Shown piece by piece: positions 44,204 to 54,425 of a stretch of DNA of 64,000 nucleotides. The notes beneath the pieces are model-generated. The model saw only the letters and a list, made by a program, of their open reading frames with translations. It made no database searches and had not been told where the DNA came from. Made by a program: the position numbers and the translations under genes. The stretch spans positions 66,752,552 to 66,816,551 of the forward strand of contig OX419756.1 of the NCBI GenBank assembly GCA_948567375.1, in the 5' to 3' direction. The stretch is from Lunularia cruciata. Its lineage: Eukaryota; Streptophyta; Marchantiopsida; Lunulariales; Lunulariaceae. Within the stretch, counting starts at the first letter, position 1, and each line of letters opens with the position of its first letter.

Positions 44204-44211
44204 TATTTAAG
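44204..44211 (+). promoter_or_regulatory. TATA-like box of the long LTR
   Basis: TATTTAAG lies about 670 bp before the LTR end and downstream of the LTR ORF. If it drives the genomic RNA, the ORF lies wholly in U3 and would be the last ORF of the element RNA. The copies in LTR E and LTR D show degraded versions (near 55090 and 59365). Confidence 0.45.
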
Positions 44212-44881
44212 TGGAGCATTCGCAGTATGATGTTATTCAGTATTCATATTTCTGAAGATAGATAAAGCGAAGTGCTATTCTCGGTACTCGTCGCTTAAGC
44301 TTAATTCTGGTTGTCAATTTCATGTTTGTATTTGTGAGTGTGTGGAGAATTCTAAAGAGCAAGTCTGTGTGTCTGTGGATGTCGGAATCTGCAGCCTTGA
44401 TCTTCATTCTCTGTGTTTGATCCTGAGTGAAGTGCATCGGAGCAATGCCTTGAGAGGTCTGAGAGGAATTGTAGTGTTGTTAGTATTCTGCATTGGTGAG
44501 TATAGTACGAAGTTGATGTGAAGCAATTTTGATTGAGGAAGTTGTGCCTTCATTTGAGGGGTGGAACACAATTTTTGAGGCAAAGTTGTTTTGCAGTGAA
44601 GTGCCATTTTTGGAAGAGCATGAATCATCACAATCAAGAGTTGTTTGGACAGAATTTACTATGATGTGATTATATGCGTGTATTCGTGACAAGTTGTCAA
44701 GATTGTGAGCTTATTACTCTCTTCTGGGTGTAGTTTCTACCTAAGAGATTAAAGAAGCCATCAAGAAGAACTATAATTGTGACTTTTGACTTCGTATTTG
44801 ACCAATTCTGGATAGTATCTCTGCGGGAACAAACTTTACTTACCCGATTACCGCAAAAGTGATATTTGTCGGGTTGTCACA

Positions 44882-46568
44882 GACAACGAGAAGAAAGATT
44901 ACCCAATTTATTATGCCTATTGACAACTTTCAATTTTAGAAAGAAATTATTCTACAACTCAAAGGGAAGCACTCGGAATGGTGTATGCCTTCAAGAAGTT
45001 TTGCCATTATCTGTTGAGCTACAAATTCTTTTCTATGTGGACCACTATGCATTGCAACATTTGGTCAAGAAGGCAGATTTGTCAAGGCAAATTGCAAGAT
45101 GGATCTTGATGTTGCAAGAATTCACATATACTGTACAAGTAAGGAAGGGAGCTTTGCATTCAAACATGGACTTCTTATCTAGGTTAGAAACTCAAGACCA
45201 AGAATGGGAGGTCGACGATCGCTTCCTTGATCAAGAGTTGTATCAATTGACAGCAATGCACTATACAAGGTATGTAGTAGAATATCACTATTTTCATACT
45301 CTAGTGTCCTAATGGGCTGGACCTGGAGCAGAGGGCAGTCTTCCACAAGAAAATGAGGCTGTATCAACTTAAACACAACATTTTATTTGAGATGGGCAAA
45401 GATGAAGTACTTTGGCAATGCTTGGAGGCATACAAAGTTGGAGGAGTAATTAAGTCTTTACACTCTAAAGCATTAGGGGGACACTATGCACTAAAGAATA
45501 CTGTAAAGAAGATTCTTTCCTCAAGGTACTGGTGGCCTGTGATGTATAAAGACACACATGCCCATATCCAAAGTTGTGATGCTTGTCAAAGAATGGGAAA
45601 GCTGATGGCTACTTCCTAATGGTGTTTGAGACCAATTTTTACCATTGGCCCCATTTGAGAAATGGGGAACTGATTTTGTGGGACCAATACAACCGATAAC
45701 CCAAGTCACAAGAAAATGATACATTTTGGTTTGCACTGATTATGCTACCAAAGTGGTCAAATCCAAAGCAACTCTCAGAGATGATGTAGAAACAATGGCA
45801 GAATTTTTCTTTCAAAATATCATCTCTCAATATGGATGTCCTCTAGAATTAGTCAATGATAGAAGGACACATTTTTTGAACTGTGTGATGGAGGTGTTAA
45901 CCAAGTACTTTCAAATTAAACATTGGAAGACAACTCCTTATAATCCCAAAGCAAATGGCCTAATGGAGAAGGAAAATGGGTTACTCTATAAAATTCTTAA
46001 TAAGGTGATTGTCAATTATACCTATGATTGGGATACAAAGCTACCAGCCATGTTGTGGGCATATCAAACAACAAAAAAGATCACAACCAAGCAAACTCCA
46101 TACTTCTTGACATACAACTTGCATCCTATCCTACCTGTTGAATTTAAGGTACCAATGTACCGGATTCTATGTGAGGAATGGTTGTCAAAAGAAGAAAATC
46201 AGGATCTTTGGATCCATCAACTAATAGGGTTAGAAGAGAAAAGAGACGATGCAATGCAAACCACAAAAGAAGTACAAGAATAGAGGAAAGTCAGGCACAA
46301 TAAGCACATCAAGCCTATTACTGGTTGTGAAGGAGATTTGGTTTTGTTATATGACAATTGCCAAATATTTTTTTCAGGCAAACTGCATTTGAGATGGATG
46401 GTGCCCTATTGAGCACTTCATATTTATGACAATAGGTCCATTCAACTTGCAGACTTGGAGGGGCAACCATTTGCCACTTAGTGAATGGGTGGAGAGTTCA
46501 AAAATATTGGACGATAGACTTAGAGGTCTTTAAGACACCCGAGGTCTATGTTCACAAGGACACTCACA
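44882..46568 (+). pseudogene. Element C RNase H (second part) and integrase
   Basis: RNase H resumes at 44882 (NEKKDYPIYYAY, YSTTQREALGMVYAF, FYVDHYALQHLVKKAD) and ends at HSNMDFLSRLE. Integrase follows: the zinc-binding HSKALGGHYALKNT...CDACQ (about 45470-45590), the DDE core with WGTDFVGPI, LVNDRRTHFLN and NGLMEKENG (the family has Glu; here EKEN), and C-terminal YNLHPILPVEF. The second catalytic Asp region is kept. Stops occur near 45310, 45620 and 46280. Confidence 0.8.
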
Positions 46569-46584
46569 TTTGAGAGAGGGGGTA
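46569..46584 (+). promoter_or_regulatory. Polypurine tract of element C
   Basis: TTTGAGAGAGGGGGTA lies directly before the LTR start TGTAGTACCC. The homologous tracts of E and D lie at 57591-57606 and 62471-62486 on the minus strand. Confidence 0.75.
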
Positions 46585-47150
46585 TGTAGTACCCACATTT
46601 TTGTTTTTTAAGTTTTTATTCTTTTTTTGAAGAAGAAGTGTATAGAAAAAGTCGTATTGTACCTATATATGGCATCAGAAGGCAAAGAATGGTGTCTTTG
46701 GGTTGTAACCCAAAGTAAAGTGACTTCATGTCAGAAGACAAAGTACTCATATTGGTCTTCTCAACATTCAACCCAAAGTAAGGAAACTTCATCTCAGGAT
46801 GCTCAACATAAGGCAAAGACAGTGTAACAACTTTCCTTTAGGGTTGGGCATTCAAGAAGGTACCGCACACAAAAATGGCTGGCCTATGAGCGGGGGAAAA
46901 TTGACATTGACAAGAGCATGCAGAAGGTGTGATTTCTTGGTAGAAGCTCAAAGTGAAGAAAGACTGAGGAGACCCGTATACAACTTTCCTTTGAGATTGA
47001 GACAAAAGATGACAAGTAACTTCACATCCCCATTAAGGAGTCATCCTAAGGGAGATCAAGGAAAAGGGATTGTAGTAAGAGACGCACTTGTGCATGGAGA
47101 GGAAGTCAAGATTGTTAGTTTGGGAGTTGGGCGGAAGAGTAGTCACCAAC
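46585..47150 (+). repeat. 5' part of the element C 3' LTR, truncated
   Basis: It matches the first ~560 bp of the long LTR (for example 'TTTGAAGAAGAAGTGTATAG' and 'GGTGTGATTTCTTGGTAGAAG') up to about the start of the LTR ORF, then ends against element B integrase sequence between 47140 and 47190. Confidence 0.75.
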
Positions 47151-47184
47151 CTAGAGTGGAGGACAATTACTTTGGTTGGTCCAA

Positions 47185-47870
47185 AGTACTTTGACATCCA
47201 GTTAATTTGGTTGGTCATGGGTTATTGATTCAATTGGCAACCCTCCTTAGCATCCTTTTCTCCTTACTTTCTACTCTATGGATGAGATCCAAATTTACTT
47301 GCATCCATTTGTTATGATGCTATTGTAGTTTTAGACTTGGATGATCCAAATGTATAGATGAGTGCATATTCTTAGTAGGCAAAGATCTTTCAAAGAGTGA
47401 TGGTGATGGCTTTCAAGAACTTAGAAATTGCTTTGCATAGGAATACCTTACATTATGGTTCTATTTAAGGAAGAGATTAGAGACTCTTAATCTATTAGTT
47501 TCATCTAGGTGACTATGTATATCTATAGCAAACTACACCAACAACATTAGATGTTATTACAAGTTGCATTATCTTGAGAGTGCACAAGGTTTTTCATTCC
47601 AAAGTCCTTGCTTTGGAAGGACATGATTGTATTGCTTGGAAGGATCATGTGTGCAATTATGTGCCATGCTACCTCCCAAACATTGATAGCAATATGGACC
47701 CAAGCTTGGCACTTGTACGTCCAGACTTGTGGTGTATGTTATGTGGTTCCTCTGGTGGAGCTGCTATTATGTTGGTATGTGATAGATGGTTGAGAAGATG
47801 GCATATGGTATCTTTGACTCATCTCTTCATGGTGGTTCTTCAAGGATAGTGGTTATGTCCTAGATGTACT
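47185..47870 (+). pseudogene. Element B integrase C-terminal part and PHD finger relic
   Basis: It follows element A from 22900 to 22230 in reverse: the integrase post-core region (CAGTTAATTTGGTTGGTCATGG..), the 'CTACTCTATGGATGAGATCC' block, then the open piece at 47574-47849 with LRVHK.F.SKVLALEGHD and a PHD finger. The PHD keeps CMLCGSSGGAAIMLVCD but the second CxxC is changed (CDRW) and the final CPRC block lies after a stop. It shows that the PHD was already part of the family before A and B diverged. Confidence 0.8.
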
Positions 47871-48029
47871 TAACCTATAGCTAGTTCACCCTTTATGTAA
47901 TCTAGATTGCAAACAAGCAATTAGTGATAGGGATTCATAGCACTTGGTCTCTTGATCTTTGCCTAGCATAGTACATATCACATAATTGGAATAGATGATT
48001 ATTTGGAGTTAGAGAGACCTAATTTCTAG

Positions 48030-48865
48030 CTAAGGGGTGATTTTGGCACTTTAGAGTTCATTATGACTTATGTGTGAGTTGTGCTTCGATAGTCTATGAT
48101 GTTGACAACAATGTATATATTTTAGTGACATTGGGTTTCTCTATTAACCTGTTTGCAATAGATAGAAGTGGTCAATTTGACAATATCTCTATCCTAAAAC
48201 AGGATCTATTAAGATCGTCAACCTGGGTACAAACAAAATTATCACAAACCAGTTTTGCACCCCAGGTACAAACGTGACCATCACTGGTGACGGGTGTTGG
48301 TGGACTTTCTATCATCATAGTTCTTGACTCAAGCTCCCCTTGAACACTCCCTGACTGCCAAGGAATGTTGACAAGTCTCTAAACGGATGGGAATCTCAAC
48401 CTACAGATGAGTAGTTATAGACTTTTATGACGGGCTACATTGAATATCTTGCAAAGTGTTGCAACTTTGTAGATACAGAAATTGTGCTTCCCCATGCTAG
48501 GATATATAATGCTTGAAATTGGAAATAGAGAGGAGGTAAAGTGAAGATGATTTGTTAGAAAACTGATTTTTGTTGCATGATAGTTGTCACACACACACAT
48601 CTGTATCATCAAAGTTAGTTTGCTTAGACATTGGAGTGGTAGTGTTGGCAATCATAGCTATTTTGGTAGTTACTCATGTACTACTTGTTGGTGGTCCAAT
48701 TTCAAGTTAGGGCTATTGATTATGTGGTGAGACCTATCTTCACTTGCACCATTTACACCATCTGATGTGTTGTCAATAGTGCCATTAGGGCTAGAAACCT
48801 AGATCAAGCAGAGAGATATACTTTCAAAGTGCAGCTCAAGAGAGCTCACTTCTTTGATAACATAA
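48030..48865 (+). repeat. 3' repeat remnants of element B
   Basis: 'AGCTAAGGGGTGATTT' near 48030 matches the polypurine tract of element A, followed by a diverged copy of its 105-bp unit (about 48046-48130). About 460 bp of unmatched sequence follows, then a degraded copy of the 449-bp repeat (about 48600-48865, including 'GACATTGGAGT' and 'AGAGAGCTCACTTCT'). The repeat ends early. Confidence 0.6.
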
Positions 48866-50930
48866 ATCAAGTGGAAAAAGAAATTGAGGCATTAGGTTGT
48901 GAAGTCCAAGAACAAATGGCTTGGTACCCATTCCTTCCTTAATTGAGTATGATGTAGAATGTGCAAAAAGAAGTGTTTGTAGCTTTCTTGAGAATATAAA
49001 AGCAGACATTGGTGTTCATATTGGTCAAATAGATCTACCAATTTGACCTCACCTACTCATTATTGGAGTGGCAGTTAACCAGCATATAAATCTACAAACC
49101 AAGCTTGATACGGAGCAATTTTCCATGCTTTAAACTATGGAATTAAGTTTTGGGACCGAGGTTAGACCAGGTGTGTACTAGCAGAGGCAATACTATATGG
49201 GGATGTCCAATTGGAGCATCCATACAAGTTAATATACATAGCAATTTACCTCCCATACTTCACCTTGAGGTATCTCATCAACTATCCAAAGTTAGTGAAT
49301 AGAAGGTTGGCATTAAAACCTCAATTTTGTCTTGCAAGGGAATACATCAAGGTAGAAATTGAAAAGATCCACAAGGACCTAAAGCTGGAAGGTGCCTATA
49401 ATGCCACCATCAGCTCTAACTCAAATGCACAAAAGGTAAAAATCAACAACTTTGTTCATGAGATCAAAGTAACCTTGGACCATTTGGAGGAAAGAATGCA
49501 GACTAACTTCAACCATTCAGTGGATGCATCCTTGGTGACCTTGGAAAAGCATGTCCAATCCTTCAAGGTAATACCTTCAAGTACTCCTTGACTTATGAGG
49601 CATTAAGTGCATATATTATGATAAGAGATATAACTCAAACATCAATAGAGATGAGAATGATTCAAAAGAATCTAATAATGATCTAGCTATTGCATATATA
49701 CCCAATAAGAATAAGCCAATAGTCAAATAATTTTTCATATTGTATTGCCCAAATTGAACCATCCAAGTAAGGAGTCCTCAAATCCCCACAACCATATATG
49801 ATGATCTGGTCGAGTGCTACGCACCTCTCCTTACCCGAACACGCTCCCCGCGCACTCCGTGCCTATGGCAGCCAAAGCCACGAGACCTTGCATCCCATCG
49901 AGCCAGTTTCCTGAGATGTGCGCTTTTCCGTTGTATTTTGGACGTGACAGTGCCCCGCCCTACGGGCTTCATTAAATAGTTTTTTCTCTTTTTTTCGTTC
50001 TATAACGCCAACTTAAGCCCGCATTGACGGAGTCCATAGAGCGAATAAAAAGAATTCTTTGGCGATGTGCATTTTAACCTTGAGCTGCTATGGCCTGCTG
50101 GGCTTTAGCTCTATCCCTGTAAGGGCAGATTTCATTATGTAAATTACATGATTAGATTCTTCATATAACTATCTAATTTTAGGCTTAAATAGGAATAATG
50201 GTACCCATTGACACTTTCTTCAGTTTTTTGTCCTTGAGCTTCAAAGGTCTCACATTGACAAACAATACTTTGCTTGAGATGGAGAGAAAAAGGCTTCCTA
50301 TACCATTTGATTTTGTTCCTAGGGGCTTGAAGGAATGACTTAAGAAGAGTTTGGAACTAGAGGTACCCTTGTTAGTCATAATCTTCCATTTTACCTATGG
50401 AAGAAGCCTCATGCCTAGCCCATTCTAGAAGGATATCTATGGGAGTTCAAAACACCATGCAAATACTGGATAACTTTAGCTAGCAATGGTGTGAGATGAA
50501 GGATCTCATACTTTTTTGAGTGGTTGTTTGTTGTAAGGTCATAACCTAGGTGTATCATTGGATACCCTAGAGAGATGTCAAGAAGATAGTGCCTTTTGTC
50601 CTTTTCACCAAGAGATCAAGAGTAGAAATTTAATATATCTCCTAAAGCAATCTAGCATGTAGGATTGTCACCTTGGGAGGACTCTAGAGTTAGCCCACAT
50701 GGATGGTTTCATTGAGGTATGGGATACCATATTCAAGACTACCAAGAGAGAGAGATCAGACAAGAACGTACTACTCCATAAGGAAGAAATTCTTTCCTTG
50801 GGAAAATAATGGCAAGAAGAAGAGGTAGCACTTGGAGGCTTACTATAACAATATGGAGTTTAGCGATGAAGTTAGTTGGGCTTACAAAGTAGCACATAAG
50901 ACAAATTAGCCTAGAATATTTTGGAAGTAT
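48866..50930. other. Unassigned stretch with a GC-richer island
   Basis: Frames at 49211-49591 have no recognised domain; their product contains coiled-coil-like segments (ERMQTNFNHSVDASLVTLEKHV). The section 49800-50150 is markedly richer in C and G than its surroundings and has no match elsewhere in the window. Upstream parts may belong to the 5' LTR of element F, whose left edge was not found. Confidence 0.35.
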
Positions 50931-51255
50931 CTAGGAAGCTTCTTGGGAAGCTTCCCGGCTAGCTTAGCTTGCAGCTCAAGTAAGTAGCTTCTAGAAGCTT
51001 TCAACTAGCTTAGCTTGCACGCCAAGTATGCGGCTTCTAGAAGGAAGCTTCTTGAGAAGCTTCCTAGCTAACTTGGCTTGCACTCTAAGAAAGCGGCTTG
51101 AGGAAGCTTCTTGAGATGCTTCACAAGGGCCTTGTATGCTACCTATAAATACCAAAGCCAAAGCTCATGCTAGGCATTCAAAGGTTTCCCATATTCAAGT
51201 GTCCCAATGTGAGTTTCCATTCTCTTATTTCTCTCCTTAGTCTCGGTCTTTTACA
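50931..51255 (+). repeat. 3' part of the element F 5' LTR (repeats, TATA, R-U5)
   Basis: Three imperfect copies of a CTAGCTTAGCTTGCA...GCGGCTTCTAG block (near 50958, 51006 and 51068) are interleaved with palindromic GAAGCTTC motifs. A TATA box (TATAAATA, 51144-51151) follows. The LTR ends TTACA at 51255, two bases before the PBS. The left boundary is unknown. Confidence 0.65.
51144..51151 (+). promoter_or_regulatory. TATA box of element F LTR
   Basis: TATAAATA is a consensus plant TATA box, about 105 bp before the end of the LTR, the usual place for an LTR promoter. Confidence 0.7.
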
Positions 51256-51256
51256 T

Positions 51257-51268
51257 TGGTATCAAAGC
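51257..51268 (+). promoter_or_regulatory. Primer-binding site of element F (initiator-Met tRNA type)
   Basis: TGGTATCAAAGC matches the standard initiator-Met PBS (TGGTATCAGAGC) at 11 of 12 positions and lies just after the LTR end. Confidence 0.85.
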
Positions 51269-51283
51269 AAGAATGGGATAGAT

Positions 51284-52460
51284 GGAATTTATGGACCACC
51301 AAATCCACTTCCGCCAAACCATTGGGATTTTCATGTCCAGATATTACCCAAGCACCGCTTCACACAATTCATCATCTCACGCTTTTGGCAGGATTTTCTA
51401 CATATGATCACCATGTCTGAGGAACCTTGGATACTTCCAATTGTCACATATGGAGGAAGGTGGACGTGTTGTATCTATGTCTTAATCAATTAGATAAATT
51501 GGGAGTAGTAGGATAGAGTAGTAGCTATGACGACAATACCGGACGTTATCCTTGCAATGTAGCAACAAATCTAGCACTTTATTTGATTGTTGGATGAACA
51601 AGACCAAAAACAATGAGAACATATAGAGAGAGCACCAGTCCAAGATGGAGAAGATCATATTCAATTTCCAAAACCTAAGGTGTTTGAAGGCAAGAATCTT
51701 CTAGGCACAATGGAGAATTTTGTGTTTGATTGCAAATGTTACTTCAAAACCACCAATCTTCAAAATGAATGGAAATAGATTCTCTTGGCTTCTAGCTAAT
51801 TGGATGGTGTGGCAAAACTTTAGTGGCAATTCTGAGTAGAGCAAGCTGAACAACAAATTGTTGCACCAATCTTGACATGGATAGAATTCAAGGATGCAAT
51901 ATTTGGTCAATTTCAAACTATAAATGCCACCCAAGCCGCACAAGATAAATTGGTGGAGTTGAAGCAGATTGGCTCAGTAAGAGGCTACATTACACAATTT
52001 CTGAACATCATCATGCAAATTCTAGATATACAAGAAGGAGAAGTTCTAGATTGATTTGTGCAAGGATTGAAGTCACAAACCAAATTGGAGGTGACCATGC
52101 GAGAACCACAAAATGTAGAAGAAGCCATGCAATTGGTTGAGCGCTTTGATTCCTTGGTTGTGACAACTTGGTTTTGAACTTGACTTACACTAAGCTTACC
52201 AATACAATACACACGGGTGGAAGAACCAGCACCAATGGAGATTGATGTTATTCAACAAAGGCCACTTGGTGCAATAGATAGAGAAATATTGCAACAAAAT
52301 AGAGGTTGCTTTTATTGTCGCCAAGTTGGACATTGCATTGATGACTGTCCAATTAGGAATGAGTGACCTTGACAAGTTGCCCAGATGGAGTTTGTGGAAC
52401 CAAATGATCAGGGAAACAAAGAATCCCAGTAGGAGATTTTTAGCTACTTATTGAGAGCTT
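51284..52460 (+). pseudogene. Element F Gag
   Basis: The readable capsid part contains KVFEGKNLLGTMENFVFDC and LTWIEFKDAIFGQF, followed by the helical QDKLVELKQIGSVRGYI. These are the typical segments of a chromovirus retrotransposon Gag. A CCHC knuckle (CFYCRQVGHCIDDC) lies near 52311-52352. There are at least seven stops, so the gene is dead. Confidence 0.78.
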
Positions 52461-52529
52461 GATTAGTTCCAATGGGATTGAAGGCTAGACCTATGTAAGT
52501 TTGCTTCACTTGCAAGCTACAATGTCTAA

Positions 52530-52860
52530 TTAGGGTTGTAGGATTTTGGTTGATTTTGGATTTCAAAGAATTGCATGTTTATGCAAATAGCAAAGGAATT
52601 GGGGATTCTATCAAGCCAATGATTGGAAGTAGTTTGATGATGGCGGATGGTAGAAAGGGTTTTGTATTTTGCACCTCGTATCTTATTACCTTCAAGATTG
52701 GGAAGGAGTATTTAGACTGTATGAGGTTTGTGGTGGCATCTTAACATTATGATATCATTCTAGGTTTACCTTGGCTTGAACATCATAATGTTCAATTTGA
52801 TTGGACCCGACGCCAAATTCAAGTACAACACCAAGGTAGGAATTTCCAATTAGGTTGTTT
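52530..52860 (+). pseudogene. Element F protease
   Basis: GSSLMMADGRKGF, then the Cys-containing ..FKIGKEYLDCMRFVV, and finally [20 protein letters not shown] form the C-terminal two thirds of a chromovirus protease. The DSG-containing N-terminal part is not readable: it is replaced by FGFQRIACLC-like out-of-frame sequence. Confidence 0.7.
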
Positions 52861-52894
52861 GGCACCTCTGAGTAAGACAACTAAGAATAGTCAG

Positions 52895-53074
52895 TCCCAA
52901 GATGGAAAGTTTGTCAAGAAGGTAGCCATAGAGCAAACCTTGAAGGGAGTGGAGTCCCAAGATGAGAAATTTGCCAAGAAGGCAACCATGGAGCAAGCTT
53001 GGAAGAGAGATGAGTCCTTAGAAGGGAAGTTGGTTAGTAAAGCAACCATAGAGCAAGCTTTGGAGGAAGATAAT
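52895..53074 (+). repeat. Three 60-bp in-frame tandem repeats between protease and RT of element F
   Basis: Each unit encodes 20 residues: [20 protein letters not shown] and two diverged copies starting [16 protein letters not shown] and [16 protein letters not shown]. The units keep the frame but differ at many positions, so the array is old. Confidence 0.85.
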
Positions 53075-53960
53075 TCTATATTTGTGGTGTGGATCAAGCC
53101 GATTGAACAAGAACAATTGGAGGAGGGCCAAGAGCCTCATCAAGCAATGGTTGATTGGATAGTTCAGGAGTTTGCAAACGTGTTTCTAGATGATCTACCA
53201 AAGGGATTACCCTCCAATCAAAGTATGCCCTTCAAGATCAAGTTATTGCCCGGGGGTACTTTAGTGAGTAGACCTATCTATCGGCTCTCACCAAAGGAGT
53301 TGGAGGAGTTGCAAACAACACTTACAGAGTTGTTGGAGAAGGACTTCATACAACATAGTACCTCTCCTTGGGAAGCACCAATACTATTTGTTCCAAAGAG
53401 GGATGGAGGACTTCATTTTTGTATTGATTATTGTGGGCTCAATAAGCAAACCGTGAAGAATGCATATCTCTTGCCTCGGATTGATGACTTGCTTGATCAA
53501 CTAAGTGGAGCATGCTACTTTTCCAAGTTGGAGCTTTGCAGCGGCTATTGGCAAATTCCTATTGATAGAGAGGATGTGCAAAAGATTGCCTGTTGTATAA
53601 GGTATGGGCATTTTGAGTGGAGAGTTCTACGTTTTGGACTCACTAATGCTCTATAGTAGTCTTCATGGATCAGATGCATTGGGTGTTGGATGCACTCTTG
53701 GATTGGTCCATGGTGGTGTCCTTGGATGATATCTTAATTTATAGTAAGACAGAGGCTATACACGAGAATCATATGTGAGAAGTCCTAAGATGACTACAAC
53801 AATGGAAATTTTACTACAAGAAGTCAAAGTGTGCATATTGGTAGAATGAGGTTACCTTCTTGGGTCATAAGATCTCATCAAAGAAGATCAAGATGGAAGA
53901 AGAGAAAATCAATGCCATTATTGATTGGCCTACCCTGAAGGATGCTACAAAAGTACAAGC
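53075..53960 (+). pseudogene. Element F reverse transcriptase
   Basis: Open to 53656, it carries [51 protein letters not shown] (motif A; the family has Asp where this copy has Glu, FSKLE) and [14 protein letters not shown]. Beyond a TAG the catalytic block is changed to VVSLDDILIYS and HEVTFLGHKIS is recognisable. [14 protein letters not shown] is characteristic of plant chromoviruses. Several stops make it inactive. Confidence 0.82.
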
Positions 53961-54425
53961 ATTCAATGGATTGGCCAGTTTTTACCGATAGTTCATCCAT
54001 TATCATGCTCATGTGGCTGCACCATTGACTAACCTCTTGGGAAAGAAATTGAGCTTCCAATGGACCACCAAGCATGAAGAGGTATTCCGGAAGTTAAAGT
54101 ATATGGTGTCTTCAAGACCCATTCTTCAACCATATGATCTTCAACTACCATGTGTGGTTGATTTTGATGCTTCTAACTTTGCAATTGGAGCCGTGCTGCA
54201 ACAAGAATTTCCAAATAGACTCCATCCCATTGCCTTTGTGTCCCACCAATTCAATATGGCTGAACAAAACTACTCTGCTTGAGATTGAGAACAACTTGCA
54301 ATGGTATACGCTACCAAGGTATGGGGGCATTACCTCTTGGGAAAACAAGTGATCATGCAAAATGATCACAAACCATTGTTACAAACCTTACACTTGGAAC
54401 ACATGAAGAGTCCACATCATCAATG
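53961..54425 (+). pseudogene. Element F RNase H, cut by LTR of element E
   Basis: FNGLASFYR and FIHYHAHVAAPLTNLL (connection) lead into CVVDFDASNFAIGAVLQQ (first Asp), AEQNYSA.D.EQLAMVYA and VIMQNDHKPLLQTL. The homology stops after HMKSPHHQC, where the sequence becomes TGTGACAAACC, the end of LTR E. Confidence 0.8.

Larger units (their letters stand above)
41184..44881 (+). repeat. Solo LTR (3698 bp) of the LTR-ORF gypsy family, inserted in element C RNase H
   Basis: It starts TGTGGTACCCACA and ends GGGTTGTCACA (TG...CA). The flanks are AACAA | LTR | GACAA, a 5-bp target duplication with one change. Removing the LTR and one flank rejoins the RNase H frame exactly (SQKN-N-EKKDYPIYYAY). The same start follows polypurine tracts at 46585, 57590 and 62470. 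The same end precedes the PBS in element C and abuts foreign sequence at 54426 and 58687. An ORF of about 778 codons (41750-44083) lies in its U3 part, and a TATA-like box follows at 44204. Confidence 0.9.
35756..47150 (+). mobile_element. Element C: OTA-type (Athila/Tat-like) gypsy retrotransposon, truncated at both LTRs
   Basis: The order on the + strand is: the last part of the 5' LTR (35756-36715), Asp-tRNA-like PBS, Gag with zinc knuckles, protease, RT, RNase H (split by a solo LTR at 41184-44881), integrase, polypurine tract and the first ~560 bp of the 3' LTR (46585 to about 47150). Both LTRs lack the half that would face element B. All frames carry stops. RT phrases (YNFLDGFSRYNQVSI, FAYNQMPFGLCNAPATF) are those of Athila/Tat elements. 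Confidence 0.82.
33306..48865 (+). mobile_element. Element B: decayed relative of element A, middle replaced by element C
   Basis: Preserved parts on the + strand are: 5' LTR (33306-33755), leader (33756-34990), gag N-terminal half (about 35000-35755), integrase C-terminal part and PHD finger (about 47185-47870), polypurine-like tract (near 48030) and diverged 3' repeats (48040-48130 and 48600-48865). The segment from mid-gag through the integrase core, about 6 kb in element A, is absent; element C lies there. No methyltransferase remnant of B remains in the window. Confidence 0.8.

Noticed and set aside
41184-44881. Complete small non-autonomous retrotransposon
   Set aside because: It has ends and a target duplication of its own, but no internal LTR pair or PBS, and its whole length matches single LTRs of elements D and E; solo LTR is the simpler reading.
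49211-49591. Host coding exon
   Set aside because: The 126-codon frame has no recognised domain and lies among element remnants; not enough to call a gene.
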